Shown: positions 46,401 through 57,120 of the stretch, in pieces
How positions within the stretch are numbered: position 1 is the first letter of the stretch
How the letters are laid out: each line of letters opens with the position of its first letter
DNA from: Sepiola atlantica
Lineage: Eukaryota; Mollusca; Cephalopoda; Sepiida; Sepiolidae
Assembly (NCBI GenBank): GCA_963556195.1
Contig: OY744531.1
Span: forward strand, 52,864,700-52,928,699
Direction: 5' to 3'
DNA: 64,000 nt
The notes under the pieces: model-generated
What the model saw: the letters and a program-made list of their open reading frames with translations, nothing else
Told to the model about the DNA's origin: nothing
The model's database searches: none
Program-made: the position numbers and the translations under genes

Positions 46401-46900
46401 AGGTCAGACAGACTGCTATCACACCTATCTGAACCTCTATTACCCCCGACCTTATCTATCTTGGGGTCAAGGATGGCATTCCAATCCCCCATTAATACTA
46501 CACGCTCCGGACCCCCGAGAAACGTCTCCAACCGTCGAAAAAAGGAAACCCTCTCACCAACAGCGTTAGGCGCATAAACCGCAACGATCCGAAACTTGCT
46601 GCTGTCAACGGCAACATCGACTACGACCAACCGTCCTTCCGCATCCGTATGAACAACGCGCACTGTCGCGGACAGAGTGCGTCTCACTAGCAAAGAGACA
46701 CCACAACTACGGACATTGCCATATGCTGAGATGACGTCATAGTCGTCAGTCAGCACATCACAATCCCCATACGAAACGAAGTGGGTCTCCTCGATCGCAG
46801 CTATATCTACCTTAAGGGCCACGAGATCCCTCAGCACGCGAACAGCCTTGCTTCGAGATCTCATGCCCCTCACATTCAATGTGGCCAGGTTTAAAGCCAT
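43469..46900 (-). pseudogene. LINE ORF2 (APE-RT), unit 3, one stop
   Basis: 3432-bp frame with TAG at codon 630, the same two-base change as unit 1. Otherwise open through YADD, ILGVWFG and the C-terminal Cys/His motif to FEYVFPP. Codon 685 is intact. Minor private replacements are visible (FLSSRED for FVSSRED; LLWSGRK for LLWNGRK). A truncated product would contain the APE endonuclease and the N-terminal half of RT only. Confidence 0.9.
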
Positions 46901-46910
46901 TATCCTTTAT

Positions 46911-49628
46911 TTATATGTCGCAGACGGGCCTAAAGTCCTCGGGAGTGAGGACGCCGAAGGCCTGACCAAGACTGCCAGTCAGCAGTTCGGACGAAATCCG
47001 TCCGTCTCGAGCCAGACCTCCCACGTCCAGGGGAAAGGTTAGCTTTAAAGCCCGAAAAAATGAGGGATGAACATAAATGGGGACCCTCCCCGGACATTTC
47101 GATGCCAATTTCTTTTTTGATGGATGCTCCTCGTCAACTAAGGTAACCCCCGGAATAGCCATCTTTCCCTCCTCCACCATTCTCCAAAGGGCGCGTGCCC
47201 TACTACCTTTATCATGCCTGATAAAGGTAGTTATCATTGGGGCATCCCGGAAGTTCAGAGGGTTATCAACTCTTTTTCCTTTCACATGTGTGAACGCTCC
47301 TAACTGTTTCAGATAACCCCTCTGCCTATTACTTAGGTCCGACTGGACAAGTGTTGCGTCCGCCTCACAAATTCTTCCCCCAGGCAGGAAAGGGAGCTTC
47401 CGGGATCTTTCTCGTCTAACTGGTGGAGGAGTGGGTTCAGTTTTCGCCGTAACTTCTTCCGGCACTTCCTCGTCAGCAACAGTTTCCTCCATAGCTACAT
47501 TGTCGGCAACAGCTTCCTCCGCCGCTACCTTGTCGGCAACAGCTTCCTCCGCCGCTACCTTGTCGGCTACAGCTGCCTCTGGTTGTTTGGCAGTTTTATA
47601 TGGGCTTTTAGGCTCTTCATCTGCCTCGGCCGATGCTACGGCCATGGATATCTCTTCAGGGGTGTTGGATTGGGGAGGGGTATTTCGTTCAACCACAACT
47701 TCGGGTTCTGGAGATTGGGGTTTGGGTGGTTGAACGATTTCCTTGTCTGGACATGTCGCTTTCTGGTCTCGGCTCTTCTTTGCCCTGGTGTCCTTCTTGG
47801 GCTTCTGGACCGGCGGTACTCCTTCCACAGTCATGTCCTCCTCAGAGTCGTTATTTTCGTCTGATCCTGATGAGGGGAACTGAAACTTCAGTTTGACCGC
47901 AGGTGCAGGCTGATCTCCTGCTGCGGTTGGTGGTTTAGCGGGTTTCTCGCTCGTGCTTAGAGTCGGCTTTTTCCCCTTCTTGGCTGCCACCTTGTTCCAA
48001 CCTTTTTCTTCTTCCGGTACTTCCGGTACTTCTTCCGGTACTGTTGGTTCTGTTGGTTTGGGGACATTTGTTGTCACTGTTGGCACTGCCACCGGGGTCT
48101 TTGGTGGGTTCCTTTTGGGGCACTCCTTTGCCATATGCCCCGACGTCTGACAGTGCCAACAAACCGGCCTCCTTCCCTCCACTATCACTGGCATCGACCA
48201 GGTTTCGCAGTATAGCTGCGCCGGTATCTCCCGGAATCCTTCATGGGTGAGTCGCATAAGGATTTTGTAGTCCCCCGTCTGGATATTTCGGGGACCACGG
48301 ACTGGGAACACTGCCTCAACGTCGCCATACTGTGACATAATGGCGCCTATGTGTTCGAAGGCGACACAGCATGGGACGCCGAGAACTGACACAGTTGTCC
48401 TCCTCTTTGATAAATATTCGGGAGTCAATTTTATCCCGTTACTCGTATGCTCCCATTTCGCCACTCTTTCGGCTTCTGCCACGTTAGGGAGCAGAATATC
48501 ATACATAGCGTATGATCGCTTTACTACGTAAGTAGCTGGGATCTTCAGATCCCCAAGTATTTTCATTATTTTGTCCTTGGGGACCCCAGTCAGCCCCTTC
48601 GTCTTTGTATCAGTTGTAACCAATGAGACTATTCGTCTCTTTAGTCTCTCCAGAGTGCCCGGGACTACTTTGATTGTACTTCCGTCGGTGAAGTCGGCGT
48701 ATTTATCTCTGAAGAGTCGCCTGTACTCCTCTGGAGTCTTCTGGGCCTGGGGTCTCCACGTCGATGTGGTTCCTTTGGAGTCCTTATTAAGTGTCTTTTT
48801 TGGCAATACCTTTTTGGCCCCTTTCCTAACTCTTGGTCTTTCAGGCCTACTCTCGTCTCCCTCAGAGCTGTCGGTTGATGATCCCCCCGAGGAGCACCCA
48901 AGAAACGACTTTGGCCTATACTGTCTCTGTGCCACCTCCAAGTCTAGAGACTGGACCTTTCTTACCGGCTTTTGATTAAAGAATGGGGTGTCACTGAATT
49001 CGCCAAAACTTATGGTTTGGGTGCATTCGGGCATGCTACCCCCTGCCATAGAAAACGACCCGACTGGAGTGCCGCTCGGTGCGACACCCTCCATAACCGA
49101 AACTGAGGTGCCCGGCGAGGCAACACCTCCTGGGGCGCACTCGGGTGTGCAACCCCCCTCCAACACGACTGGGGCGCACTCGGGCGTGCAACCCCCCTCC
49201 AACACGACCGGGGCGCACTCGGGCGTGCAACCCTCCTCCAACACGACCGGGGCGCACTCGGGCGTGCAACCCCCCTCCAACACGACTGGGGCGCACTCGG
49301 GCGTGCAACCCCCCTCCAACACGACTGGGGCGCACTCGGGTGTGCAACCCCCCTCCAACACGACTGGGGCGCACTCGGGCGTGCAAACCCCCTCCAACAC
49401 GACTGGGCCGCACTCGGGTGTGCAACCCCCCTCCAACACGACCGGGGCGCACTCGGGTGTGCAACCCCCCTTCCAGGTCGGAGAACCGCTCGGCACGGTT
49501 ATCCCCACCATCATTAGGTCGTACTCAGGAGTACGATTCACCAAATCTAACAAGGTGCCCTCCGCGGTTACACCTTCCTCGCTGTTGTCAACGACAACAC
49601 AGTTTTTTGAAGCCCGGGTGGCTTCCAT
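46911..49628 (-). CDS. LINE ORF1 protein (gag-like), unit 3, intact
   Basis: Intact, 905 aa, with the same architecture as unit 2: nine Cys-rich 13-residue repeats, RRM-like region, CCHC knuckle (CWHCQTSGHMAKEC), VADKVAAEEA-type repeats and the conserved C-terminal domain. One repeat reads CTPECGPVVLE. KVQSLDL replaces KCQSLDL in the Ser-rich linker. The predicted role is packaging of LINE RNA. The stop is 10 nt from the ORF2 start, as in the other units, suggesting reinitiation or a bypass mechanism for ORF2 translation. The sequence is a patchwork of unit-2-like and unit-1-like variants with a switch between about 47,478 and 47,640. Confidence 0.9.
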   Translation of the reverse strand: MEATRASKNCVVVDNSEEGVTAEGTLLDLVNRTPEYDLMMVGITVPSGSPTWKGGCTPECAPVVLEGGCTPECGPVVLEGVCTPECAPVVLEGGCTPECAPVVLEGGCTPECAPVVLEGGCTPECAPVVLEEGCTPECAPVVLEGGCTPECAPVVLEGGCTPECAPGGVASPGTSVSVMEGVAPSGTPVGSFSMAGGSMPECTQTISFGEFSDTPFFNQKPVRKVQSLDLEVAQRQYRPKSFLGCSSGGSSTDSSEGDESRPERPRVRKGAKKVLPKKTLNKDSKGTTSTWRPQAQKTPEEYRRLFRDKYADFTDGSTIKVVPGTLERLKRRIVSLVTTDTKTKGLTGVPKDKIMKILGDLKIPATYVVKRSYAMYDILLPNVAEAERVAKWEHTSNGIKLTPEYLSKRRTTVSVLGVPCCVAFEHIGAIMSQYGDVEAVFPVRGPRNIQTGDYKILMRLTHEGFREIPAQLYCETWSMPVIVEGRRPVCWHCQTSGHMAKECPKRNPPKTPVAVPTVTTNVPKPTEPTVPEEVPEVPEEEKGWNKVAAKKGKKPTLSTSEKPAKPPTAAGDQPAPAVKLKFQFPSSGSDENNDSEEDMTVEGVPPVQKPKKDTRAKKSRDQKATCPDKEIVQPPKPQSPEPEVVVERNTPPQSNTPEEISMAVASAEADEEPKSPYKTAKQPEAAVADKVAAEEAVADKVAAEEAVADNVAMEETVADEEVPEEVTAKTEPTPPPVRRERSRKLPFLPGGRICEADATLVQSDLSNRQRGYLKQLGAFTHVKGKRVDNPLNFRDAPMITTFIRHDKGSRARALWRMVEEGKMAIPGVTLVDEEHPSKKKLASKCPGRVPIYVHPSFFRALKLTFPLDVGGLARDGRISSELLTGSLGQAFGVLTPEDFRPVCDI
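49132..49473 (-). repeat. 39-bp coding minisatellite in ORF1, unit 3
   Basis: Nine 39-bp units in the same order of variants as in unit 2 (the GVC unit third, the EGC unit seventh). Confidence 0.95.
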
Positions 49629-50065
49629 CTATAAACGGGTCTGTAAGAGGTACGACACCCGCCGATTCGGAGACGAGGAGACCTTCACCGTTTTACGGGT
49701 TCGTCAGTCTCCCCGAAACCTGCCAGCTGCTTAAGTGCGCACCTCAGACAGACGCTGAAAGAAAGAATAAAAAATAATTAATGGCCCAAGAGGGGCGAAC
49801 GAACCTGACTGTCGGACTAGACCCGCCGATTCGGAGACGAAGAGACCTTCACCGTTTTACGGGTTCGTCAGTCTCCCCGAAACCTGCCAGCTGCTTAAGT
49901 CAGCCCAACAGTCAGGGAAAAGAAGAAAAGAAAAAGTCCCAAGAGGGGACAAAAAGGTGACAAAAGCCCCAAAAGGGGGCTTGGTCAAAGAAAAACGCTT
50001 TCAACCTAGCCGCAAGGCTATGTAAGCGGGATGCTAGTCTTTGGGAAAAAAAGAATGTTTTATCT
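49629..50065 (-). promoter_or_regulatory. 5' UTR with duplicated promoter-like monomer, unit 3
   Basis: Repeats at 49,658-49,736 and 49,822-49,900. The extra leader block containing GCAAGGCTATGTAAGCGGG lies near the 5' end, bracketed by CTAG-like sequences, so its loss in units 1 and 2 could be deletion between short repeats. Confidence 0.55.
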
Positions 50066-50106
50066 GAGAACAGATAATACACTCTGATCTTAGCCAAAAG
50101 GCTGAG
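50066..50106 (-). repeat. U2 snRNA 5' fragment between units 3 and 4
   Basis: 41 bp with one private change (GATAATAC for GATACTAC on the plus strand). Confidence 0.9.
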
Positions 50107-50121
50107 TATGTATTTAGAGAA

Positions 50122-50176
50122 ATACATCTCGCAAAACATTAACTCCTAGAGTTAAAATTACATCTGCCAGATGTAT
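50122..50176 (-). ncRNA. 3'-terminal stem-loop of LINE unit 4
   Basis: ATACATCTGGCA pairs with GCGAGATGTAT around the same TTAACTC-TAG-GAGTTAA inner hairpin as unit 1. Three base pairs are changed on both sides or from wobble to Watson-Crick relative to unit 1, keeping the stem. Confidence 0.65.
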
Positions 50177-50891
50177 TAACCCTTAGGCATAAAAGCCCGC
50201 TGTGTAAGGGGGGGAAAGGGGGGTCGGGGGTCATTGTGACTTTTATAACACATTTTAAAACATTTTTTATTTCACATTAGCAAAAACAAAGACAATGACA
50301 TTTTTTATTTTTCACAAAAAACAAAAAAGCACAATGAAAAAACCTAATCTACCCTAAGCTAGACATTTGCACTAAAAAATTCACAGTCACTCTATGGCTT
50401 AACCCTACTTAAAATATCCCCAAAATGAAACATGAATAACATGAAATAACGTGGAAGTTGGATGACACATTAAAAACACCCAAAAAGAAAGAAAAATAAA
50501 GAACCAAATAAAATGATAAGGGGTGGTTAGTAGGACCCTCCCTACCCTCTTGCTAAGTCTGGACCGCCCACTGTTTTCCGGCTCGAGGCCGAAAACAAGC
50601 AGGTCGACCCCTAAATGGGAGTGGGAATTAAGTGGGGTGTTCTGAAAATAAATAATCGGGATCTGGGTACGGGAATGGATGGCGTCTTCCAAGATAATAT
50701 TGCCAAGGGTTTCATCAGCCGGGGACAAAATAAATATGTGGAGTGGGCATCTTTGGGAGCTCTCTAGTGCCGGCAAAAACAAAATCAGGACAGGACATCA
50801 CTTATTCCTACTAGCTAAGATTCAACTAGGCTAACACTTTGAATTTTACATTGGGCTGGGTTCCGTAGGACCCAGTACCGCCTGCTCCATG
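50177..50891 (-). other. 3' UTR of LINE unit 4
   Basis: Noncoding. Diverged from units 1-3 near the 3' end and increasingly similar toward ORF2. It keeps the GACCCCCGACCCCC-type block. Confidence 0.65.
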
Positions 50892-53800
50892 CTAAGGAGG
50901 AAAAACGTATTCAAACTTGGCTCCTCGTCGGATGCAAAAACTAGTGTTGCGCACCCATCTTCTATTGAACTCCATGCGATGTAGTCGTTTCCAATCGCAT
51001 CTGATTTTCACTTTAAGCTGATGCTTAAAGTAAACAACCAGATCACGATCCGAAACAGACCCAACCCCATGAACCTCATCTAGACGTGTAACCCACGTCA
51101 CTAACCTAGCTACGGCCAGGATCACAAGAAACACAATTCGCTTCTCTCTAGACCACGGCGGCGCTACGTTGTTGATGACGAATGCTACATCCAGGACCAT
51201 CGGCTGCTCGGCATCGATGCGAGCCGTTACCTCTCTGACATACTCCCAGAGAAGACGTAATTTTCTGCAAGTGAAGAAGGCGTGCTCGGCCGTTTCTTCC
51301 TCATTGTCCTCACAGCGCGGGCACAAGGGGACGTCCCTTATGCCATCCCTGCGTAATCTGCCATAGAGGGGCAGTGCGTTCCGAACAAGTTGCCAGGTCA
51401 GAGAGTACTCAGAATTGTTGAGATAACTCTGGCCTGGCGCCCAACTCCACTGGGAGCGAGCCTCCTCCGTCGACAATCCAAGCCGCCTCCCAAGCGGATC
51501 CGAAGCGGACCCCTCCACTAGATCCCGATACAGTCTCTTCCTAGACCGGGCAAGGTCACTGGACCCCGGCAACGCCTTAAGCGCAGCTCGGCATTCGGTG
51601 ACGAACAGCGACTCTCCTCTCGGCCTACGTCGACCTTCGACCGAGTGGTCGGGTATGAGGTTGGGAAAGGCGTCCTCAACCGCAGGGACCCACGGAGCGT
51701 CTTCCGTCAAAGTACGACTCAGGAAAGCCAGTCTCTCAGCATGTCTATGACTTGCCAAGTCAGGCATCCCCAAGCCTCCATCACACGGACGTTGCGTACA
51801 GACCTGTCTGCGGACGTATGCTTTCCGCCCCTTCCACAGAAGTGAAAAGAGCAAGCGCGTGAAAGCAAGAAGGCGGTCCGCAGGCAGCGGGAGTACAGAC
51901 AGTCGGTAAAGGATGAGAGGAAAGACGTAAGTGGCGCACGCCTCCGCTCTCCCCTTCAAGGAAAGTTTCCTTCGAGTCCAAGCCCTCACAGACGATTCGA
52001 CCTTTGCCTGTACTTCCGACCAATTCTTCTCCAGCTGGAGACCCGGTCCGAACCAAACGCCAAGGATCCGAACCGGGACATCGGTCCAGCTGAAGTCACC
52101 TGGAAGTGCGGTCTCTCCGCTCCAGGCAGCCAACCGCAGGCCGTTGGACTTGCTGCGGTTGACAATGGCCCCTGTAACATCTTCGTAACGAGCGAGCGCC
52201 TTAATCACCGCTTCTATGTCTTCACGGCTGGACACAAAAACGGTGACATCATCGGCATACGCGGAAACCCTGGCTCGCGCATAGTGAGGAGGGATAGCGA
52301 TTCCGCGTAGGACTGGTGTAGCCGCCCCGTCCCTTAATTTGCGAAGGAAGGGCTCCAACGCCAGGACATAAAGCAGGGGCGACAGCGGACAACCCTGACG
52401 TACCGAACGAGAAACCACGAACGACTCCGAAAGCCTACCGTTTACCTGCACCGCTACCATCGGCAGACGATACAGAATCGAGACCCACTTGCGGAAGTCC
52501 GGATTAAAACCGGCAGCCTCTAGAACAGATTCCAAGAAACCATGGTCGACCCTATCGAAAGCCTTGGACTGATCTAAATTGATCAGCGCGGCTTCAGTGT
52601 CGTCTTCTATACCCTCTAGGATCGTGCGAACCAGATGCAAATTGTTTTGAATTAGCCTCCCCTTCACAGCATAGTTCTGCTCAGGTTCGATCAAGTCAGC
52701 GATAACAACCTGCAAACGATTCGCAAGAACACGGGCCAAAATCTTTAACTCTGTGTTTAGCAGAGTTATGGGCCTGTAATCATCTAAATTCCCCTCACCA
52801 GGTTGGCCCCCCTTCTTCAACAATGTGACCACTCCTTTGGTAACCTGCCCAGGGATCGAGCCCTGAGCAAACCAGTGGTTAAACACATCCTTCAGAAGAG
52901 GAACAAACATGGGCGACAGCCTCAAGTAAACTTCGTATGGCAGACCATCGAGTCCTGGAGATTTGTTGTAGCCGACCTGCTTCAACGCAGTAATGATCTC
53001 ACCCTCTGTAACGTCCCCATCACAGCTAGCTGCTCGGGCCGCCTCTAGGCGGGGCGAGTCAGCCAAATAGCTGTCAAACTCCTGGCCGCGGAGTCTGGGT
53101 AGTTGGGTGAAGCGATCCTCCAAATGCTCTCGGAACCCCTCGCAAATCTCACGAGTAGATACCAGGGTATGTCCTTCCAGGTTATTAACCTTCCGAATGT
53201 ACCCATCCGAGCCACGACGTAAAGCAGCCTTACGCTCAACAGCGTCAACGTTCACAGCTTCGTTAGAGACTTTCTTTAACCTAGCTCGAACTACTTGACC
53301 TTCATATCGCTCGCTAGCCAAGCGATTGTGGTCCCCCTTAATTAAGGCTATCTCTAGGGGATCCCCCCCAGCCACCGCCCGGGTCATCTTATCATCTACA
53401 CGCTTCTGTGTCCTAGCCCTATCTTGAGCGAGGCGCTGGCTATAGCGGACACAAAAGCGTCTAACATAAACCTTAGTTTTCACCCACCAACTACTCCCGA
53501 TAACCGCCCCCACTAAAGCCCGCTGAAGTAGTAACGTTAGCTTGTCCCGGAAGTCGGGTATCTCCAGTAAGGAGGTATTCAACTTCCAGTACCCAGCTAA
53601 CCTAGGCCTATCGCTTAAACTCAAACGGGCCATAACCAATTTATGGTCCGAGTGACCTAACCAAGTGAACGTGGGACAAGATAAGAAATCTATGTCGCCT
53701 CTTCTAACTAACATTCTGTCCAAGTACGTACTCGAACAGAAGGCCGCGCTAGTATGCCACGTCCACATCTCCCGCCCTGGGTGATCAACGCGAAATCTGT

Positions 53801-54323
53801 CGACAAGATCGCATGAGGCGATCAGGTCAGACAGACTACTATCACACCTATCCGACCCTCTATTACCCCCGACCTTATCTATCTTGGGGTCAAGGATGGC
53901 ATTCCAATCCCCCATTAATACTACACGCTCCGGACCCCCGAGAAACGTCTCCAACCGTCGAAAAAAGGAAACCCTCTCACCAACAGCGTTAGGCGCATAA
54001 ACCGCAACGATCCGAAACTTGCTGCTGTCAACGGCAACATCGACTACGACCAACCGTCCTTCCGCATCCGTATGAACAACGCGCACTGTCGCGGACAGAG
54101 TGCGTCTCACTAGCAAAGAGACACCACAACTACGAGCATTGCCATATGCTGAAAACAACTCAAAGTCATCAGTCAGCACATCACAATCCCCGTACGAACA
54201 GAAGTGGGTCTCCTCGATCGCAGCAATATCTACCTTAAGGTCCACGAGATCCCTCAGCACGCGAACAGCCTTGCTTCGGGATCTCATGCCCCTCACGTTC
54301 AATGTAGCCAAGTTTAAAGCCAT
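50892..54323 (-). CDS. LINE ORF2 protein (APE endonuclease-reverse transcriptase), unit 4, intact
   Basis: Intact, 1143 aa from MALNLATLNVRG at 54,323. The frame is open ~23 codons further upstream, but this Met matches the other units. APE endonuclease: N9, E38 of EETH, Y109 of VYAPN, D139/N141 of GDWN, D202 of YLDR, D226/H227 of SDHK. RT: KSPGLDGLPYE (454-464), LDQSKAFDRVDH (583-594, catalytic D584), RQGCPLSPLLY (642-652), YADD (689-692), ILGVWFG (753-759). C-terminal C1001-x2-C1004-x9-H1014-x4-C1019. It would nick the U2-like target and prime reverse transcription. APE rather than restriction-like endonuclease places it in the L1/Tx1 side. Keno, from this group, is known for U2 insertion. 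The start is 10 nt after ORF1's stop. Confidence 0.93.
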   Translation of the reverse strand: MALNLATLNVRGMRSRSKAVRVLRDLVDLKVDIAAIEETHFCSYGDCDVLTDDFELFSAYGNARSCGVSLLVRRTLSATVRVVHTDAEGRLVVVDVAVDSSKFRIVAVYAPNAVGERVSFFRRLETFLGGPERVVLMGDWNAILDPKIDKVGGNRGSDRCDSSLSDLIASCDLVDRFRVDHPGREMWTWHTSAAFCSSTYLDRMLVRRGDIDFLSCPTFTWLGHSDHKLVMARLSLSDRPRLAGYWKLNTSLLEIPDFRDKLTLLLQRALVGAVIGSSWWVKTKVYVRRFCVRYSQRLAQDRARTQKRVDDKMTRAVAGGDPLEIALIKGDHNRLASERYEGQVVRARLKKVSNEAVNVDAVERKAALRRGSDGYIRKVNNLEGHTLVSTREICEGFREHLEDRFTQLPRLRGQEFDSYLADSPRLEAARAASCDGDVTEGEIITALKQVGYNKSPGLDGLPYEVYLRLSPMFVPLLKDVFNHWFAQGSIPGQVTKGVVTLLKKGGQPGEGNLDDYRPITLLNTELKILARVLANRLQVVIADLIEPEQNYAVKGRLIQNNLHLVRTILEGIEDDTEAALINLDQSKAFDRVDHGFLESVLEAAGFNPDFRKWVSILYRLPMVAVQVNGRLSESFVVSRSVRQGCPLSPLLYVLALEPFLRKLRDGAATPVLRGIAIPPHYARARVSAYADDVTVFVSSREDIEAVIKALARYEDVTGAIVNRSKSNGLRLAAWSGETALPGDFSWTDVPVRILGVWFGPGLQLEKNWSEVQAKVESSVRAWTRRKLSLKGRAEACATYVFPLILYRLSVLPLPADRLLAFTRLLFSLLWKGRKAYVRRQVCTQRPCDGGLGMPDLASHRHAERLAFLSRTLTEDAPWVPAVEDAFPNLIPDHSVEGRRRPRGESLFVTECRAALKALPGSSDLARSRKRLYRDLVEGSASDPLGRRLGLSTEEARSQWSWAPGQSYLNNSEYSLTWQLVRNALPLYGRLRRDGIRDVPLCPRCEDNEEETAEHAFFTCRKLRLLWEYVREVTARIDAEQPMVLDVAFVINNVAPPWSREKRIVFLVILAVARLVTWVTRLDEVHGVGSVSDRDLVVYFKHQLKVKIRCDWKRLHRMEFNRRWVRNTSFCIRRGAKFEYVFPP

Positions 54324-55289
54324 TATCCTTGATTTAGATGTCGCAAACGGGCCTAAAGTCCTCGGGAGTGAGGACGCCGAAGGCCTGACCAAGACTGCCG
54401 GTCAGCAGTTCGGACGAAATCCGTCCGTCTCGAGCCAGACCTCCCACGTCCAGGGGAAAGGTTAGCTTTAAAGCCCGAAAAAATGAGGGATGAACATAAA
54501 TGGGGACCCTCCCCTGACATTTTGACGCTAATTTACTTGATGATGGGTGCTCCTCCTCTATTAATTTTACACCCGGTATGGCGTCCTTTGCTGCTTCCAA
54601 CATTTTCCAGAGGGCTCTTGCCCTGCTACCCTTGTCTTGTCGGACGAAGGTGGTTATCAGCGGGGCTTTCTCGAAGTTACGGGGATCTTGTACTTTCTTC
54701 CCGTTCACATGCGTGAAAGCCTCTAATTGTTTGAGATACTTTCGCTGCCTAATATTCAGGTCGGATTGGACCAGCGAGGCATCCGCCTCACAGATTCTAA
54801 GTCCCGGTAAGAACGGGAACTTTTTTGATCTTTCCTGTCTCACCGGTGCATTTTTGTTTTCTTTATGGCCAGATTTGTCTGGTTCTTTGGGTTCGAGCTT
54901 CTTGTCAGCAGAAGCCGAATTCTCCTCGGGGGTGTTAAGAGGGGGAGAGTTATTCTTCTCAACCGGGGGTATTGGGGTTTGGGGCGTTTCGGGTTGAGAG
55001 TGATCTTTTTCCTTCCTTTTTCCTTCCACCTCACCGTTTTCTTTTTTCTTCTTATGTGTCTGTGTCTCTTTGATAGACTTTGGCTCCTCTTCACCCTCCA
55101 CAGCCATTTTCTCCTCATCGGTTCCACCTCCCTCTTCAGATTCTGAAGATTGAGCCGGGCACTTCCTTTTTTGAGCCGGTGTTTTTACTGGGGCCTCCTG
55201 CTTTTTTCCTTTCTTGGAGACCACCTTGCTCCAACCTTGTTCCTCTTCTGTTTTCTCCTCTTAGGGATCTACTCCTTCCGTTACTGCTG

Positions 55290-55445
55290 GAGTTTCTGCT
55301 TCTGTTACTGCTTCTGTTACTGTAGGAGTCACTGCTGGAGTCACTGCTGGAGTCACTGCTGGAGCCACTGGAGGAGTCACTGCTGGAGTCACTGCTGGAG
55401 TCACTGCTGGAGTCACTGCTGGAGTCACTGCTGGAGTCACTGCTT
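55290..55445 (-). repeat. 12-bp coding repeat (VTPA)n in unit 4 ORF1
   Basis: About 13 units of GGAGTCACTGCT on the plus strand, encoding Ala-Val-Thr-Pro repeats. Absent from units 1-3. Confidence 0.95.
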
Positions 55446-56817
55446 TAGTTGGGATTTTTGCAGCTGGTTTGGTTGACATTTTTTCTGGCACCACCGCCGG
55501 TTTTGATGTTTTTGCCGGCACCGGCGTCGGGGACTTTACGGGCTTTCTCTTCGGGCACTCTTTTGCCATATGCCCCGGCGTCTGGCAGTGCCAACAATGT
55601 GGCCTCCTCCCTTCCACAATAATTGACATTGTCCATTTTTCGCACTTTAGCTGTGCTGGAATTTTGTGAAAGTTAGTGTAATCCACTCTAACTTTAAGTA
55701 CATACTCCCCGGTTAGTATGTTACGGGGACCACGGACCGGAAAAACCGCCTCGACGTCACCATACTGCGACATAATTGCTCCTAAGTGGTCGGCGCTGAC
55801 GCAGCATGGGACGCCGATAATCTTGACGGTCGTCCGTCTTTTACTAAGGTACTCAGGCTTGATCTTCAGCCCCCTCCATAGGATATCTTCCCTTGCTATC
55901 TTCTCGGCGTCTTGTTGGGTAGGAAGCAGGATATCCCACATTGCGTAAGATTGGCGCAAAACGTAAGTTGTCGGGATCTTCAGCTCCCCCAACATTTCAA
56001 AGATTTTTTCTTTGAGGAGCCCAGTTAGCCCGTTTTTGTCTGTGGTTACCAGTGAGACAATTCTTTTCCTAAGATTCTCCAGGGTACCGGGGACGAGTTT
56101 TAGTGTACTCCCGTCTGTGAGTTTCTCATATTTTCCCCTGAAGAGCTCACGATACTCGTCTGGAGACTTCTGGGTCTGGGGTCCCCATCCTGCTGCGTTT
56201 CCAGGTAATGATTTTTTTGCTGTGAGTTTCTGTCTTGGTGTGGTGTGAGATTTGGACGTACCCCTTAGAACTGGCCAAACCTCTGTTGGCGTTTTTGTCT
56301 TCTTTTGTCTAGTTTGTTGCTGATCGTCGGTTTCTGAGCCGTCGGATGACGAATCCCCCGAGGAGCACCCAAGAAATAATTTTGGTGAATAATTCCTCTG
56401 GGCTACAATTAAGTCGAGAGATTGACTTTTATGCAATTTGGAGGTCTTTTTTTCCGGGAAAAAGGGAACATCGTAGTACGCCCTAAATTCGGCTTGCGAA
56501 AGCATGGGTATTTGTATATTGGAGGGAAAATCCCCGAACCTTAGCCCTGGGTCGTCATCGGACCCGACAACCCCTGATGCGGTACACGGACCTGGGACGT
56601 ACTGGGACGTGTCTCCCTCTAACGAAACCTGCATTAGAGTGCCGCTCGGTGCGACCTCCCCCATCACGACTGGGGCGCACTCGGGTGTGCAACCCCCCTG
56701 AACCTGAGCTGGAGTGCCGCTCGGTGCGACACCCCCCATAACCGACGCTACTGGAGTGCCGCTCGGTGCGACACTCCCCGACACAGGCAATGAGGTGCCC
56801 TGCGTGGCAACACCTCC

Positions 56818-57120
56818 TGGGGCGCACTCGGGTGTGCAGCCTCCCTCCATCACGACCGGGGCGCACTCGGGTGTGCAGTCCCCCTCCATTACGACCGGGG
56901 TGCACTCGGGTGTGCAACCCCCCTCCATTACGACCGGGGCGCACTCGGGTGTGCAGCCCCCCTCCATTACGACTGGGGTGCACTCGGGTGTGCAGCCCCC
57001 CTCCATTACGACTGGGGCGCACTCGGGTGTGCAGCCCCCCTCCAACACGACTGGGGTACACTCGGGTGTGCAACCCCCCTCCATCTCAACTGGGGTGCAC
57101 TCGGGTGTGCAACCCCCCTT
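56818..57120 (-). repeat. 39-bp coding minisatellite in ORF1, unit 4
   Basis: Eight units with the same CTPEC core but VVME or VEME endings instead of VVLE. A ninth copy stands alone at ~56,663-56,700. Confidence 0.95.

Larger units (their letters stand above)
42676..50065 (-). mobile_element. Tx1/Keno-like LINE, unit 3
   Basis: Full-length 7.39-kb minus-strand unit. It keeps the ~24-bp 5' leader block (50,008-50,034), as unit 4 does, but shares the ORF2 codon-630 stop with unit 1. In ORF1 the 5' part matches unit 2 (SMAVAS, EGVPPVQ) and the 3' part matches unit 1 (QRGYLKQ, GVLTPEDF). Confidence 0.9.
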
